The position numbers and the translations under genes were made by a program. 64,000 bases of DNA. Origin: Promethearchaeota archaeon Loki_b31 (GTDB lineage Archaea > Asgardarchaeota > Lokiarchaeia > Sigyniarchaeales > SOKP01). The notes beneath the pieces were generated by a model. The model searched no databases, was not told the DNA's origin, and worked only from the letters and a program-made list of their open reading frames with translations. The stretch spans positions 1 through 64,000 of the forward strand of contig NJBI01000006.1 of assembly GCA_005222975.1 (NCBI GenBank). Reading direction: 5' to 3'. Positions 1 through 8,173 of the stretch are shown one piece after another. Position 1 is the stretch's first letter; every line of letters begins with the position of its first letter.

Positions 1-1
1 A

Positions 2-616
2 GTACTTAATAAGATCGTAAAGTTACGCAAAGAACTACCAAGCTGGTTTAGGGAATGGAAAAGTGGTAAAGATGTTTTTATCGATTTAACCGGTTGCAAA
101 AGTGCCGTAAAAAAGCGACTGATCTTGCTCTTAATTTTTCAAATGATAAGCATCTTTACGCCAGAGCTCGATGAGCTCGATTTTAGCAAAAAAATTCTTG
201 GAAATTTGCAGTATGTAATAATGCTAGACGAAATTGGTGATTTTTTAGCAGAAGCAAGCAGTCCAATCTATTCAGATGACGAACATTTGGCAAAGTATTA
301 CGTAAATGAAAAGTGGGAAAATATTTTAGGAGTTTTTAGAAGTCGCGGTGTTTCTCTTCTATCTGCCGATAATAAACCTTCAAGATTATTTGAAAGCGTA
401 TATTCATTACCAAGCATACAAATCGTGTTCCGAACGGCTCATTCCTGTAACCATTTGTTTACGAAAATTATAGAAGAGCAAGAGTTTTTAAAAGGATTAG
501 AACATAGAAGAGCAATAATCATCGATGGTGTTAATGGATATAAATACGAAATTTTTACGCCCGATTTTTATTATCCTGATTTCAATACCAGTAGAGCAAA
601 ATATATAAATACGTGA
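2..616 (+). CDS. P-loop ATPase of the HerA/VirB4 type, C-terminal part (5' end outside window)
   Basis: The frame is open from the first bases of the window, so this is the C-terminal ~204 residues of a longer protein. A hydrophobic strand ending in LDEI looks like a Walker B motif. It is followed by FRSRGVSLL and, after a short gap, SIQIVFRTA, the order seen after Walker B in HerA/FtsK/VirB4-type DNA-pumping ATPases. The Walker A part must lie upstream. The gene ends at a TGA (614-616), and the same frame stays open beyond it into the giant acidic protein, which suggests the two may once have been, or still are, one reading frame. A mobile-element or conjugation role is an inference from family and neighbours. 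The family call rests on few motifs. Confidence 0.5.
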   Translation, partial: VLNKIVKLRKELPSWFREWKSGKDVFIDLTGCKSAVKKRLILLLIFQMISIFTPELDELDFSKKILGNLQYVIMLDEIGDFLAEASSPIYSDDEHLAKYYVNEKWENILGVFRSRGVSLLSADNKPSRLFESVYSLPSIQIVFRTAHSCNHLFTKIIEEQEFLKGLEHRRAIIIDGVNGYKYEIFTPDFYYPDFNTSRAKYINT

Positions 617-784
617 ACTAAAAGTTTTCAATTTTCAAATTGGAGGAGAGGGTTCTTCAGCGAATACGGCGAGGGTAGTGGAAGAGGAAAAGAAAGCAAG
701 TCAGACACGGGTTCTGAGGGAGAGGCAGATAATAAGGATGATTCGTGTAGAGATACCGAGGAGGATGGCGAGGTTGATAAAGAG

Positions 785-952
785 TACGATTTCGATGGAT
801 CCTTAGATTTAAGCGAAGTAGATAAATACGATTTCGATGGGTCCCTGGATTTAAGCGAAGCAGATAAATACGATTTCGATGGGTCCCTAGATTTAAGCGA
901 AGTAGATAAATACGATTTCAATGGAGATCTTGATTTTAGCGAAATGGAGAAA
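785..952 (+). repeat. 42-bp tandem repeat, four units, coding for a 14-residue acidic repeat
   Basis: Units begin at 785, 827, 869 and 911. The first three encode YDFDGSLDLSE followed by V/A-D-K with few base changes; the fourth is diverged (YDFNGDLDFSEMEK). The frame is that of the giant acidic protein, but no ATG, GTG or TTG occurs in that frame between the TGA at 614-616 and the ATG at 944. The repeat preserves the reading frame exactly, which argues that this stretch is or was translated. Confidence 0.85.
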
Positions 953-3900
953 AATGATGAGGAAAATGAATTAGGGCCAACAGAAGAGTCTAATAATTCT
1001 CAAGAAACAGATGAAAGAGGTGATACGAATGATAATAGTGATTCGTCTTCAGATACTTCTGAGCAAGGAAACGAATCTTACGAAAATCTCAGTTCTGAAT
1101 CCTCAAGTACGGTCTTAACAAGCGAAAACAAGGAAGAGATGCAAGAATCCGATCAAGACGAATTAGAAAAAGAAATTGAAAAAGAACTCGAGGAAGGAGT
1201 AGAGGCTATAAACAAATATTTAGAGGAAGAGGCAGAATTTATTAACGCTTATCAGGAAATGGTGGGGAAAGCAAGGGAGTTTGACGAAGAACGAGAGAGC
1301 GAAGGCGAGGAACGTCAGAAGACCGATGAAGAATGGGAAAAAGAAGTCGAAACTGCTGCCTATACCGCTGAACAACTCTACGAGAGTATGGAAGAAATAG
1401 AAACTAACACCATTAATGAAGAAATTTCCGAAATTGAAGAAGAAAATGAAATTGAAAAAGAAGCAGAGCAGAGCGAGGAAATCTCAGAACCTCAGTTGAG
1501 TGATACAAAAGAAGAAAATTCTAAACTATATGAAGATTTAGACGAAGAAAGAGATGAGTTCGAACAACATCAAGTCGAATCCGCAATTCAAAAGGAGCTC
1601 GAGACCGAACCCGAATCTATAATTAACGAAAAAGAAATAGAACAACTTCAAGAGCTGGACGTTGAGGAACAGTTTGAAACCGTTCATTTTAACGAATACA
1701 TGGACGAGTTAGTAGAAAAGCAAGAAGAAGATAAGAATATTGAAAACGATAAAATCGAACAAGAAAAAGAAAATATCGAACAAACTCAAGAAGTAATACA
1801 TCAATCGACCTATTTCCAAGAAAAATTAGAAGAACAAGAGGAGGAATTAGAGTGGGATTATGAAGAAAAAGACGAAGTTGAACAACACCAAGTCGAAGCC
1901 GAGATCGAGGAAGAACTCAAAACAGAACCTAAACCTATTATCAACGAAGAAGAGTTGGAATACATCAAAGTTTTGGAACCTGAGAAACAACTCGAAGCCG
2001 AGCTTTTTTACGAATTCATAGAAGAACTAGCAAATAAGCAAAATGAAGAAAAAGAAGAACGCGAGGAGAATGAAGAACAAGAAGAAATCTCCACAGAACA
2101 GAAAGTAGCTCAAATCATGCGAGAACTCGACATACCCCAAGAAATAAACACTGGCGAGACCGAAATAGAAACCGATAGTCAAGAAGGAGGACTAGAGCAG
2201 GAACCTACTTTTCCTGGTGAGGAAGTGGTAGAGCAATTAGAAATAGAGGAAAACAAGGATCACCAACAAGAATTAGAAGAAATCCTCGAACAAGTAAGAA
2301 AAATCGAACAAGAAGCTCTCAACGAAATCGAACAGAAAGAAGAAGATTTGGATAAAACCATAGAAAAAAACTATGAGAGAGTTAAAAGGCTCTATAAACA
2401 ACAGACCGGGAAAAGACCAATTTATGCGAATAAGGAAACAAAAGGATTTAAACAGTGGTTAGAACAGAAAAAAAAATCGGAAGAAAAAGAGAAAACGAAA
2501 CAGAAGAAAGAACTAAAAGAAGAACAGAAAAAAGAAGAAGATTGGAAAACAACCTTTAAAGAATGGATAGAAGAAGCTTCTGAAGAAGAATGCAATGCTG
2601 AACTCAAATCTGAGTTAAAAAAGGCCCTTGAGAGTTATAACGAGTTCGAGGGTTTGACTCGAAAGTTTATGGAATTATATGAAAAGTCTCAAAACGAAAA
2701 ACTTTCTGAAAAAGAAAAGAATATATTAAAATCCTTAACAAAAAGGCTACAGGAACTAGATCCGATCCAACTCGAATTATTATTAAGTGTTTTTTTTATT
2801 AAAAACTATATCACCGAGCAATATTGGTACGATTTTTGGAATACACCTCTTGTTAATCGAGTGCTTAGCAAATTTTATAAGCACATCTCGCAAAAATATA
2901 AAAGCTTAAAGCAAGCTCAGAAAAAGAGAGAAAATTGCGAGGAGATACTTAAAAATTGGATAGAGCAAACATCCGAAGAGGAAATTAGCCTCGAACTTAA
3001 AGAGAAGTTAAAAGAAATTGTTGAAAACTATAACGAGCTAGAAAAATTGGCAATAAGGTTCATGGAATTATATAAAAAAGATCAACTCGGACAAATCTCT
3101 CAATCTGAAAAATCAGAATTAAAATCCTTAGTTAAAACGCTCGAGTCCCTGGATCCTGTTAAAATAGTACTATTGACAATTATACGAACCATTAAGCGTT
3201 ATTTGAATGATCAGAATTTTGACGATTTCTCGGACAAAAGGCATATCAATCGAATCCTTAACCGCTTTTTTACTCATATACTATTTAAATGTGAATCAAG
3301 TAAATCCGATACTTATAGTACTAAAGATTTAATTAAAGATTTAAGAAACGAAATACAAATACTTTCCGAAGAATTAGCTCAGATGTTTCCAAATAGATTA
3401 TTATCTAAAAGGGGTAATGCGTTTGGACATACCTTTCTTTCTCGATTTTGGGGTCATAATCAGGATTATGTCTCATTGTACTTGCTTAAGAAGGTTACAT
3501 TGGACTTAGATTATGTTATTAAAGAGAAAGCATTGCTGCAATTACAAGAGAAATTTGAAGAAAGATTGGGTGCAAAAGCGTTGGGATGTATTCGGATTCT
3601 TAAAAGGTATCGAGATCATGAAATAAACACACTCCAATTTATTGACTTATTAGAAAAAGAATTAGGAAGAGTTTCGGGTGAAATTAAAGTAAATAACGAA
3701 GAACTTGGTTTGATTCTTGCTGGTACACATGGGTTTATTAAAGATATTTTTGGTCGTATGAGACAACCCATCCATCAAAGATATAATCCCAATTACAAAT
3801 TTTCAACGGAGAGATTAAGCGAATTTAGAGATTTTCTTTTTGAAATATTTGGATACCGAGCCAAGAAATGTTTTGAAAATCTTAAAAGATATGAACTTCT

Positions 3901-4678
3901 AAACCCCGATTTAAAAGAATATTCAAAACAGATGCACACAATTGGAAACCCTCATTACTTCCAAAATATTGAAAAAAATTCAGAGGCATCCTATTGGTTT
4001 GGTTTCTTGCGCGCTGACGGCTCTCGAGCCGGAGATCCTTACAAAATATATTTTGAACTCTCAGTAAAAGATAAAGATCGCTTAGAAGAATTTGCTGATG
4101 CGGTTGGTTTTCCATCAGAACGAATAAAGTTTCGTACAAGATACAAATGGTATAAAGGGGTGTTAAAAGAATACAAATCTGCTCGTATTAAATTCCATTC
4201 TAAACTAATGGCGAAAGACATCGACGATTTAGGTTTTCAGAGCTCTAAAGCCGAACAAAAATTTGTACCAGATTACGTAATACAAGCTCTCAAGGAAGCA
4301 AAAAGGATATCAAAGCAAACAAACTTAGATTGGTGGCTAACCTTACCTGGACAAGTCGCTTTAGCGTTTCTACTTGGTTTTTACGACGGTGATGGATCTT
4401 ACGGTGGAGGTAGATCAGCAAGAATTTACGCGAGCAGTAAACAGTTTTTAACACATATTAAAGAATTATTTGAGATAAAGAACAAAATAATAACGGCGAT
4501 AGCTCCCGGAGAAGATGCTTGGGCTTTCGACCAAAGATATGTGTCTAAAGGTATGTATTCACTTGCTTTGGGCCCCAAATTGTTCGATATGATGATGAAT
4601 TCCTACGAACATAGTATGAAAAGGAAGCGTCTGCAAAATCTCGTAGAACCACTAAATTTCTTGGGTGATCAGACTTAA
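944..4678 (+). CDS. giant glutamate-rich repeat protein with C-terminal LAGLIDADG endonuclease domain
   Basis: 1244 residues from the first ATG. Residues 1-480 are extremely rich in Glu, Lys and Gln and should form charged coiled coil; inside, a ~70-residue unit marked by EQHQVE and TEP..IINE occurs twice (near residues 205 and 310). Two related ~130-residue helical units follow (about 530-660 and 665-795). The C-terminal ~230 residues carry two LAGLIDADG-type motifs, YWFGFLRADGS near residue 1017 and FLLGFYDGDGSY near 1140, each with the acidic residue expected at a homing-endonuclease active site. No intein splicing blocks were seen. The true start is doubtful: the same frame is open and repeat-containing back to 617 without a usual start codon, and no good ribosome binding site precedes 944. 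It is more C/G-rich at third positions than most of the window. Function unknown apart from the endonuclease fold. Confidence 0.75.
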   Translation: MEKNDEENELGPTEESNNSQETDERGDTNDNSDSSSDTSEQGNESYENLSSESSSTVLTSENKEEMQESDQDELEKEIEKELEEGVEAINKYLEEEAEFINAYQEMVGKAREFDEERESEGEERQKTDEEWEKEVETAAYTAEQLYESMEEIETNTINEEISEIEEENEIEKEAEQSEEISEPQLSDTKEENSKLYEDLDEERDEFEQHQVESAIQKELETEPESIINEKEIEQLQELDVEEQFETVHFNEYMDELVEKQEEDKNIENDKIEQEKENIEQTQEVIHQSTYFQEKLEEQEEELEWDYEEKDEVEQHQVEAEIEEELKTEPKPIINEEELEYIKVLEPEKQLEAELFYEFIEELANKQNEEKEEREENEEQEEISTEQKVAQIMRELDIPQEINTGETEIETDSQEGGLEQEPTFPGEEVVEQLEIEENKDHQQELEEILEQVRKIEQEALNEIEQKEEDLDKTIEKNYERVKRLYKQQTGKRPIYANKETKGFKQWLEQKKKSEEKEKTKQKKELKEEQKKEEDWKTTFKEWIEEASEEECNAELKSELKKALESYNEFEGLTRKFMELYEKSQNEKLSEKEKNILKSLTKRLQELDPIQLELLLSVFFIKNYITEQYWYDFWNTPLVNRVLSKFYKHISQKYKSLKQAQKKRENCEEILKNWIEQTSEEEISLELKEKLKEIVENYNELEKLAIRFMELYKKDQLGQISQSEKSELKSLVKTLESLDPVKIVLLTIIRTIKRYLNDQNFDDFSDKRHINRILNRFFTHILFKCESSKSDTYSTKDLIKDLRNEIQILSEELAQMFPNRLLSKRGNAFGHTFLSRFWGHNQDYVSLYLLKKVTLDLDYVIKEKALLQLQEKFEERLGAKALGCIRILKRYRDHEINTLQFIDLLEKELGRVSGEIKVNNEELGLILAGTHGFIKDIFGRMRQPIHQRYNPNYKFSTERLSEFRDFLFEIFGYRAKKCFENLKRYELLNPDLKEYSKQMHTIGNPHYFQNIEKNSEASYWFGFLRADGSRAGDPYKIYFELSVKDKDRLEEFADAVGFPSERIKFRTRYKWYKGVLKEYKSARIKFHSKLMAKDIDDLGFQSSKAEQKFVPDYVIQALKEAKRISKQTNLDWWLTLPGQVALAFLLGFYDGDGSYGGGRSARIYASSKQFLTHIKELFEIKNKIITAIAPGEDAWAFDQRYVSKGMYSLALGPKLFDMMMNSYEHSMKRKRLQNLVEPLNFLGDQT

Positions 4679-4822
4679 ATACGATTAGTTTTCTATTTAC
4701 ATTATTAAACTACTTTTTTTTAAAAAGTGGTCAATTCTTATTAAAGGTGGATAATAATAGCAACTGTAATTGTTAAAGAACATAGTTTTAAAGGCCATTT
4801 TTACAGCGCACGAGAGGTCAAA

Positions 4823-5488
4823 GTGGATCAGGGCAGAAGGTTGTTGGACTTGGGTGGCATCTGCCAAGGGGGCATTAAGTACGCCCAAGGGCTCGAAAAA
4901 TTTACCGATCTTCTTAGGTTAGGGCTCAACGGAAATAGCCTAACTAAGATCGAAGGGTTGGACACTCTTACGAGCTTGGAAGATTTGTTCTTCGATGGCA
5001 ACGATATCATCGAAATTGAAGGGCTCGACAAGCTCGGTAATTTGATACGACTAGATCTCGGCTCAAATAAAATTACGGAAATAAAAAACCTCGATAAGCT
5101 CGTTAAATTACGCGATTTGAGGTTGGCTGGCAATAAAATCACCGAGGTCAAAGGGCTCGGTAAGCTCGTTAGTTTAATTGATCTAGATCTTAGCAGAAAC
5201 GAGATCAGCATGATTAAAGGGCTCGAGGAGCTCGGCAATTTGAGTGTATTGAATCTTGGTCGTAATCAGATTTCTGATGTAAAACCCCTTGGTAAATTAA
5301 TGAGTCTGGAAACCATAAACCTTATTGGAAATCCAATAACCGATATTGAACCTCTTAAAAAATTACCCAATTTAAAAAAACTCTACGTTAATTATACAAG
5401 AATCCCACAACGCTCGCTTCGCGAGTTTGAGGAGTCCCGCAAACGAGCTTGGGAGCAAGGAAAAGGGCCATACTTTACTATTTTATAA
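4823..5488 (+). CDS. leucine-rich-repeat protein
   Basis: 221 residues made almost wholly of 22-residue leucine-rich repeats of the SDS22/internalin type, with units of the form L..L.L..N.I..I..L..L..L. About seven repeats run from residue ~30 to 190, closed by a basic C-terminal tail. No signal peptide or membrane segment is visible, so a cytoplasmic protein-binding role is inferred. GTG at 4823 is chosen as start because GAGAGGT lies just upstream; the frame is open further back to about 4745 but without ATG, GTG or TTG. Near-repeated DNA within the gene (recurring GGGCTCG/AAGCTCG blocks) reflects recent repeat expansion. It lies between the giant acidic protein and an Arf-like GTPase; LRR proteins and small GTPases are both common in Lokiarchaeia. 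Confidence 0.8.
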   Translation: MDQGRRLLDLGGICQGGIKYAQGLEKFTDLLRLGLNGNSLTKIEGLDTLTSLEDLFFDGNDIIEIEGLDKLGNLIRLDLGSNKITEIKNLDKLVKLRDLRLAGNKITEVKGLGKLVSLIDLDLSRNEISMIKGLEELGNLSVLNLGRNQISDVKPLGKLMSLETINLIGNPITDIEPLKKLPNLKKLYVNYTRIPQRSLREFEESRKRAWEQGKGPYFTIL

Positions 5489-5524
5489 TCAGTCTTTTTC
5501 AGTCATTTGGGTACAGAAATGAAA

Positions 5525-5674
5525 CTAATTTCTCTTAAAATCGCGAATATCTTCCATCGATAAACTGGTTCGATTGCGACCGTGCCGTATACTTTTGGGA
5601 ATATCTTTTTCTGCTTCGGATAAAATTTTTATTAATTTTAATTCCATGAAGCGAAATTTAAAATAACCTTTCAT
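5525..5674 (-). CDS. small basic protein, unknown (49 aa)
   Basis: An ATG at 5674 opens a 49-codon frame ending TAG at 5525; an internal ATG at 5647 would give 40 residues. The product is basic and looks protein-like, with EAEKDIPKSIRHGRNRTS followed by SMEDIRDFK near the end. It occupies most of the otherwise empty gap between the LRR gene and the Arf-like GTPase, on the opposite strand. No family recognised. It could be a regulator or the tail of a mobile module; chance ORF cannot be excluded at this length. Confidence 0.35.
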   Translation of the reverse strand: MKGYFKFRFMELKLIKILSEAEKDIPKSIRHGRNRTSLSMEDIRDFKRN

Positions 5675-5749
5675 AATATGTGAATATTATTTTCATTTTT
5701 GAAGTATGATTTATCTTTTCTAATTATCATAAATCATGGTTAGAAAGGG

Positions 5750-6223
5750 TTGACAACTAAGCAAAAAATTTGCATTATTGGCGAGCAATCGGTCGGTAAA
5801 AGCAGTCTGCTATCCTTATTGCAGGGAAGGGAAGTCCAAGAGGAAAGAGTTCCTACGGTGGGATTAGAAGTAGAAGACTCCATTTTGAGCGGTAAAAAAT
5901 GCTCAATATGGGATTTAGGCGGGCAGAAAAGGTTTAAGTTCATGTGGCAGGATTTCTTGAAAGGTGCTGGTTTAGCAGTTATAGTATGCGATTCAACCGA
6001 GAAAAATGTAAAACAAACTAAGGAGATTTATAATAGGTTTGAACGTACTTTAGGGACCAAAATTATTGCCATCGCGAATAAACAAGACTTACCTGGTAGG
6101 TTAAGTGCTCAAGAAGTTCAGAAGAGGTTAGGAGGGCTAAAGACGTATGGAATGTCTGCTATTCGACCTGAATTGCGCGAAAGGATGAAAGAAATTTTAG
6201 AATACGAGATAGCTACTTATTAA
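5750..6223 (+). CDS. Arf-like small GTPase
   Basis: 157 residues with all guanine-nucleotide motifs: P-loop GEQSVGKSS (about residues 10-18), PTVG switch I, WDLGGQKRF switch II, NKQDLPG for guanine recognition and a C-terminal MSAIR. The GGQ switch and NKQDLP are hallmarks of the Arf/Arl branch. It is short for the family and lacks the N-terminal amphipathic helix and myristoylation glycine of eukaryotic Arf, so membrane attachment is not evident. Start is TTG at 5750 preceded by GAAAGGG; no ATG is suitably placed. It stands alone, with the LRR gene upstream on the same strand and a convergent DUF99 gene downstream. A switch role in an Asgard-type GTPase network is inferred. Confidence 0.85.
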   Translation: MTTKQKICIIGEQSVGKSSLLSLLQGREVQEERVPTVGLEVEDSILSGKKCSIWDLGGQKRFKFMWQDFLKGAGLAVIVCDSTEKNVKQTKEIYNRFERTLGTKIIAIANKQDLPGRLSAQEVQKRLGGLKTYGMSAIRPELRERMKEILEYEIATY

Positions 6224-6243
6224 AATATATTCTACAGAAAGCT

Positions 6244-6804
6244 TTATAAGGCATTTCCTATTATGTGGGCTAATCGAACTGGCTCAGGTATTTTTGAATC
6301 GACGCATATTTTTTTAAGCAAGGATTCTACCTCAGAAAATTGAATCCCTTTAGAATGAAAATAAATTTTGGAGATTCCACCTGCCGTTTCAACAAAAGTT
6401 TCAAATAAATTACCGGCATTAACTATGTTTTGAAGTTTTTCTTTATAGCGGATAGGAAAATTCTTAACAATTGCTTTTTTGACAGCCTTAAGATCGACTT
6501 TTTTTTCGGTTATAGCTACGATTGGTTTGTTTATTCGCCTGTAAATTTCCTCTAAATCAATAATGTTAAATCCGCCAAAAGTAATTGTGTCAGTTAAAAT
6601 GTATTGAATATGTTTTTCGTTTCGTTTAGCGAGTTCGATCAAAACTTCTGTAGCGTCGCTTCCATCAATTGTTATTTCTTTTTTAACCATTCTTACCATT
6701 CTAACACCTTGACAGACGATCCCTATTAAATCTGTAGTTTTAGAACGTGATTTGAGTTTAAATCTTGCATCGTCAAATCCAATTGTTATTGGAAAATCCT
6801 TCAT
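6244..6804 (-). CDS. DUF99 / UPF0215 family protein (endonuclease V-like fold)
   Basis: 186 residues beginning with ITIGFDDARF, then IDGSDATEVL, LTDTITFGGFNIIDL and a C-terminal HIIGNAL. The order and spacing of these blocks match the archaeal DUF99 family, which is related to endonuclease V. The acidic residues D11/D12, the D of DGSDATE and the D of LTDT are the likely metal ligands by analogy. It starts two bases after the stop of the RNase III-like gene, so both are probably co-transcribed. The biochemical role of DUF99 is not settled; repair or RNA processing is only suggested by the fold. Confidence 0.75.
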   Translation of the reverse strand: MKDFPITIGFDDARFKLKSRSKTTDLIGIVCQGVRMVRMVKKEITIDGSDATEVLIELAKRNEKHIQYILTDTITFGGFNIIDLEEIYRRINKPIVAITEKKVDLKAVKKAIVKNFPIRYKEKLQNIVNAGNLFETFVETAGGISKIYFHSKGIQFSEVESLLKKICVDSKIPEPVRLAHIIGNAL

Positions 6805-6806
6805 GC

Positions 6807-7259
6807 TTAATTCTCAGGTAAGAATTCTTTAATGTGATTTAAGAGCTTTGTGAACGCAATCTTGGCGCTTTCTATTTCGATATGCCTTATGTATAAATCT
6901 CCTGTAAGAGAATCTGCAAGGAAACTTATAATTTCCTTTATCGCCATTTTTTCACTAAACCAGATGTAAGCAATAATAGCTTCAACGGTGTCTGCGAGAT
7001 CGTGAGCGTTTGCTCTGTTTTTCGAATATTTTTTCATATTTGCGTTTTTTAAAGCTTCTGCCAATATTATTTTGCTTACCTTCTTACCCGTTCGAATAAT
7101 TTCATTATTTTTATTATTACGAGTTAAATACATAGATTTAGCAACCGAGTAAGTAAGATTAACAATACCATCTCCGATTTTAGCTAACCCTTTATCAGTT
7201 CCTATTGATTTTTGGGTTAGGTTAAGGTTTAAATCTTTTAATAAAAAATTATATGCCAT
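6807..7259 (-). CDS. small RNase III-like family protein
   Basis: 150 residues, all-helical. KGLAKIGDGIVNLTYSVAKS near residue 23 resembles the RNase III signature around the catalytic glutamate/aspartate, and ADTVEAIIAYIWF near residue 88 matches the second acidic helix (D..EA.IGA) of the fold. There is no double-stranded RNA-binding domain. Stand-alone RNase III-like proteins of this size occur in several archaea. It lies immediately upstream of DUF99 with a two-base gap, suggesting translational coupling. An RNA maturation role is inferred; activity depends on the acidic residues being complete. Confidence 0.6.
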   Translation of the reverse strand: MAYNFLLKDLNLNLTQKSIGTDKGLAKIGDGIVNLTYSVAKSMYLTRNNKNNEIIRTGKKVSKIILAEALKNANMKKYSKNRANAHDLADTVEAIIAYIWFSEKMAIKEIISFLADSLTGDLYIRHIEIESAKIAFTKLLNHIKEFLPEN

Positions 7260-7318
7260 TAAGAATAGATGATCAGTAATTTCTTATAAACTTTTCATAA
7301 AACTGAAAAAAAGATTCA

Positions 7319-7831
7319 CTACATAAGTTTTTTAAATACTTTCTGGGTTTCTGCAACTTCATTTCTCAAAGCATCTATTCCGTTGAGAAAGATTTTTTTT
7401 AATTTGTATCCGTCTTCGAGTCTAATAAAAATTTGAGGAGGGGATATGGCTATTTCCGTAATTTTATAAGCCGCAGCTATAACCCCTTCGATCGTTAACA
7501 AATGTTTTACAAGGATATTACAAAAACCATGCGATTGGCCTTCAAGGGTTAATGTATAATCGTTGTCACCTGGACCACTTATAAGATTTAATTTTAATAT
7601 TGTGTATTCTGGTAGTTCTGGAGCTTGTTCTACTTCTTCTGCCAATTCTTCTTCCGATTCGCCTTTTTCAGTCTGCTCAGGTGTTTCTGCAAGAGGTATC
7701 TCGTCCTTTTTCACAGATTCATCTGATACATCGGGATAATGGCTATCTATATCTTCCTTGTCAAATATATCTTCTTCAATGTCTTCAAGCTTGCTATCTT
7801 CTTCCTTTGGTCCAACTTTTTTTTTTGCCAA
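7319..7831 (-). CDS. rpoL: RNA polymerase subunit L (Rpo11/Rpb11) with acidic N-terminal extension
   Basis: The C-terminal ~95 residues show the Rpb11 pattern: YTLTLEGQSHGFCNILVKHL (the strand and GNLL helix), then AAYKI and ISPPQIFIRLEDG, ending in a long helix. This subunit pairs with Rpo3 to build the assembly platform of archaeal RNA polymerase. Archaeal RpoL is normally about 90-100 residues; here a ~75-residue tail of Glu, Asp and Lys precedes it. The gene sits in the usual archaeal company of csl4, on the same strand with a small ORF between. GFCN replaces the more typical GNLL-type turn. Function is secure; the role of the acidic tail is unknown. Confidence 0.85.
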   Translation of the reverse strand: MAKKKVGPKEEDSKLEDIEEDIFDKEDIDSHYPDVSDESVKKDEIPLAETPEQTEKGESEEELAEEVEQAPELPEYTILKLNLISGPGDNDYTLTLEGQSHGFCNILVKHLLTIEGVIAAAYKITEIAISPPQIFIRLEDGYKLKKIFLNGIDALRNEVAETQKVFKKLM

Positions 7832-7922
7832 TATATTCTACCAAAATCTGTGAATCTAATTTCTCTAATTTAGAATTAAATAAATGTTTTTTGGTTTTAA
7901 AACACTAATAAGATAAGAAATT

Positions 7923-8144
7923 TTATAAATATCGATTAGCTAACTCTTTTAATCTTTCAGTTGCTAAATATTGGAGATCTTTAGGGCCAAACAATGAGAT
8001 TTTTATTGAATTTCCTTCAACTGTACAGTTTAGGGTAAGATAGTTTATTTTTTTTTGAATTTCTTCAAGAAATTTAATAGTGTTATTTAACTCCCCATTT
8101 GAATTATAGAAGTGTATTACTTTTCTTCCACCGCGGCTACCCAA
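7923..8144 (-). CDS. small conserved-looking protein between csl4 and rpoL
   Basis: 73 residues: a basic start (SRGGRKVIHF), a strand-helix-strand pattern, then VEGNSIKISLFGPKDL and a final helix LATERLKELA. The alpha/beta rhythm with a strand, helix and paired strands is reminiscent of small Pcc1- or Rpb11-like folds, but no diagnostic residues are seen. It lies 29 bases after the Csl4 stop and 91 bases before rpoL, all in one direction, so shared transcription in an RNA-processing/transcription cluster is likely. Family not recognised. Confidence 0.6.
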   Translation of the reverse strand: MGSRGGRKVIHFYNSNGELNNTIKFLEEIQKKINYLTLNCTVEGNSIKISLFGPKDLQYLATERLKELANRYL

Positions 8145-8173
8145 GAATAAAACCTTTAAAAATTAGTTCTTTT

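Noticed and set aside
602..640. Selenocysteine at the TGA 614-616
   Set aside because: The neighbouring residues do not resemble a redox centre and no SECIS-like hairpin was seen, so readthrough, error or separate genes are more likely.
628..921. Minus-strand 97-codon ORF of Ser/Leu/Lys-rich repeats
   Set aside because: It is the antisense of the 42-bp coding repeat; the plus frame explains the repeat and continues as the acidic protein.
944..4678. Intein in the giant protein
   Set aside because: LAGLIDADG motifs are present, but no N-terminal splicing block or C-terminal HN plus nucleophile was seen, and the domain ends the protein.
4828..5238. Minus-strand ORF opposite the LRR gene
   Set aside because: It is a shadow of the regular leucine-rich repeat DNA, with no domain of its own.
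7600..7908. Plus-strand ORF of 102 codons over rpoL
   Set aside because: Antisense shadow of the acidic RpoL tail.
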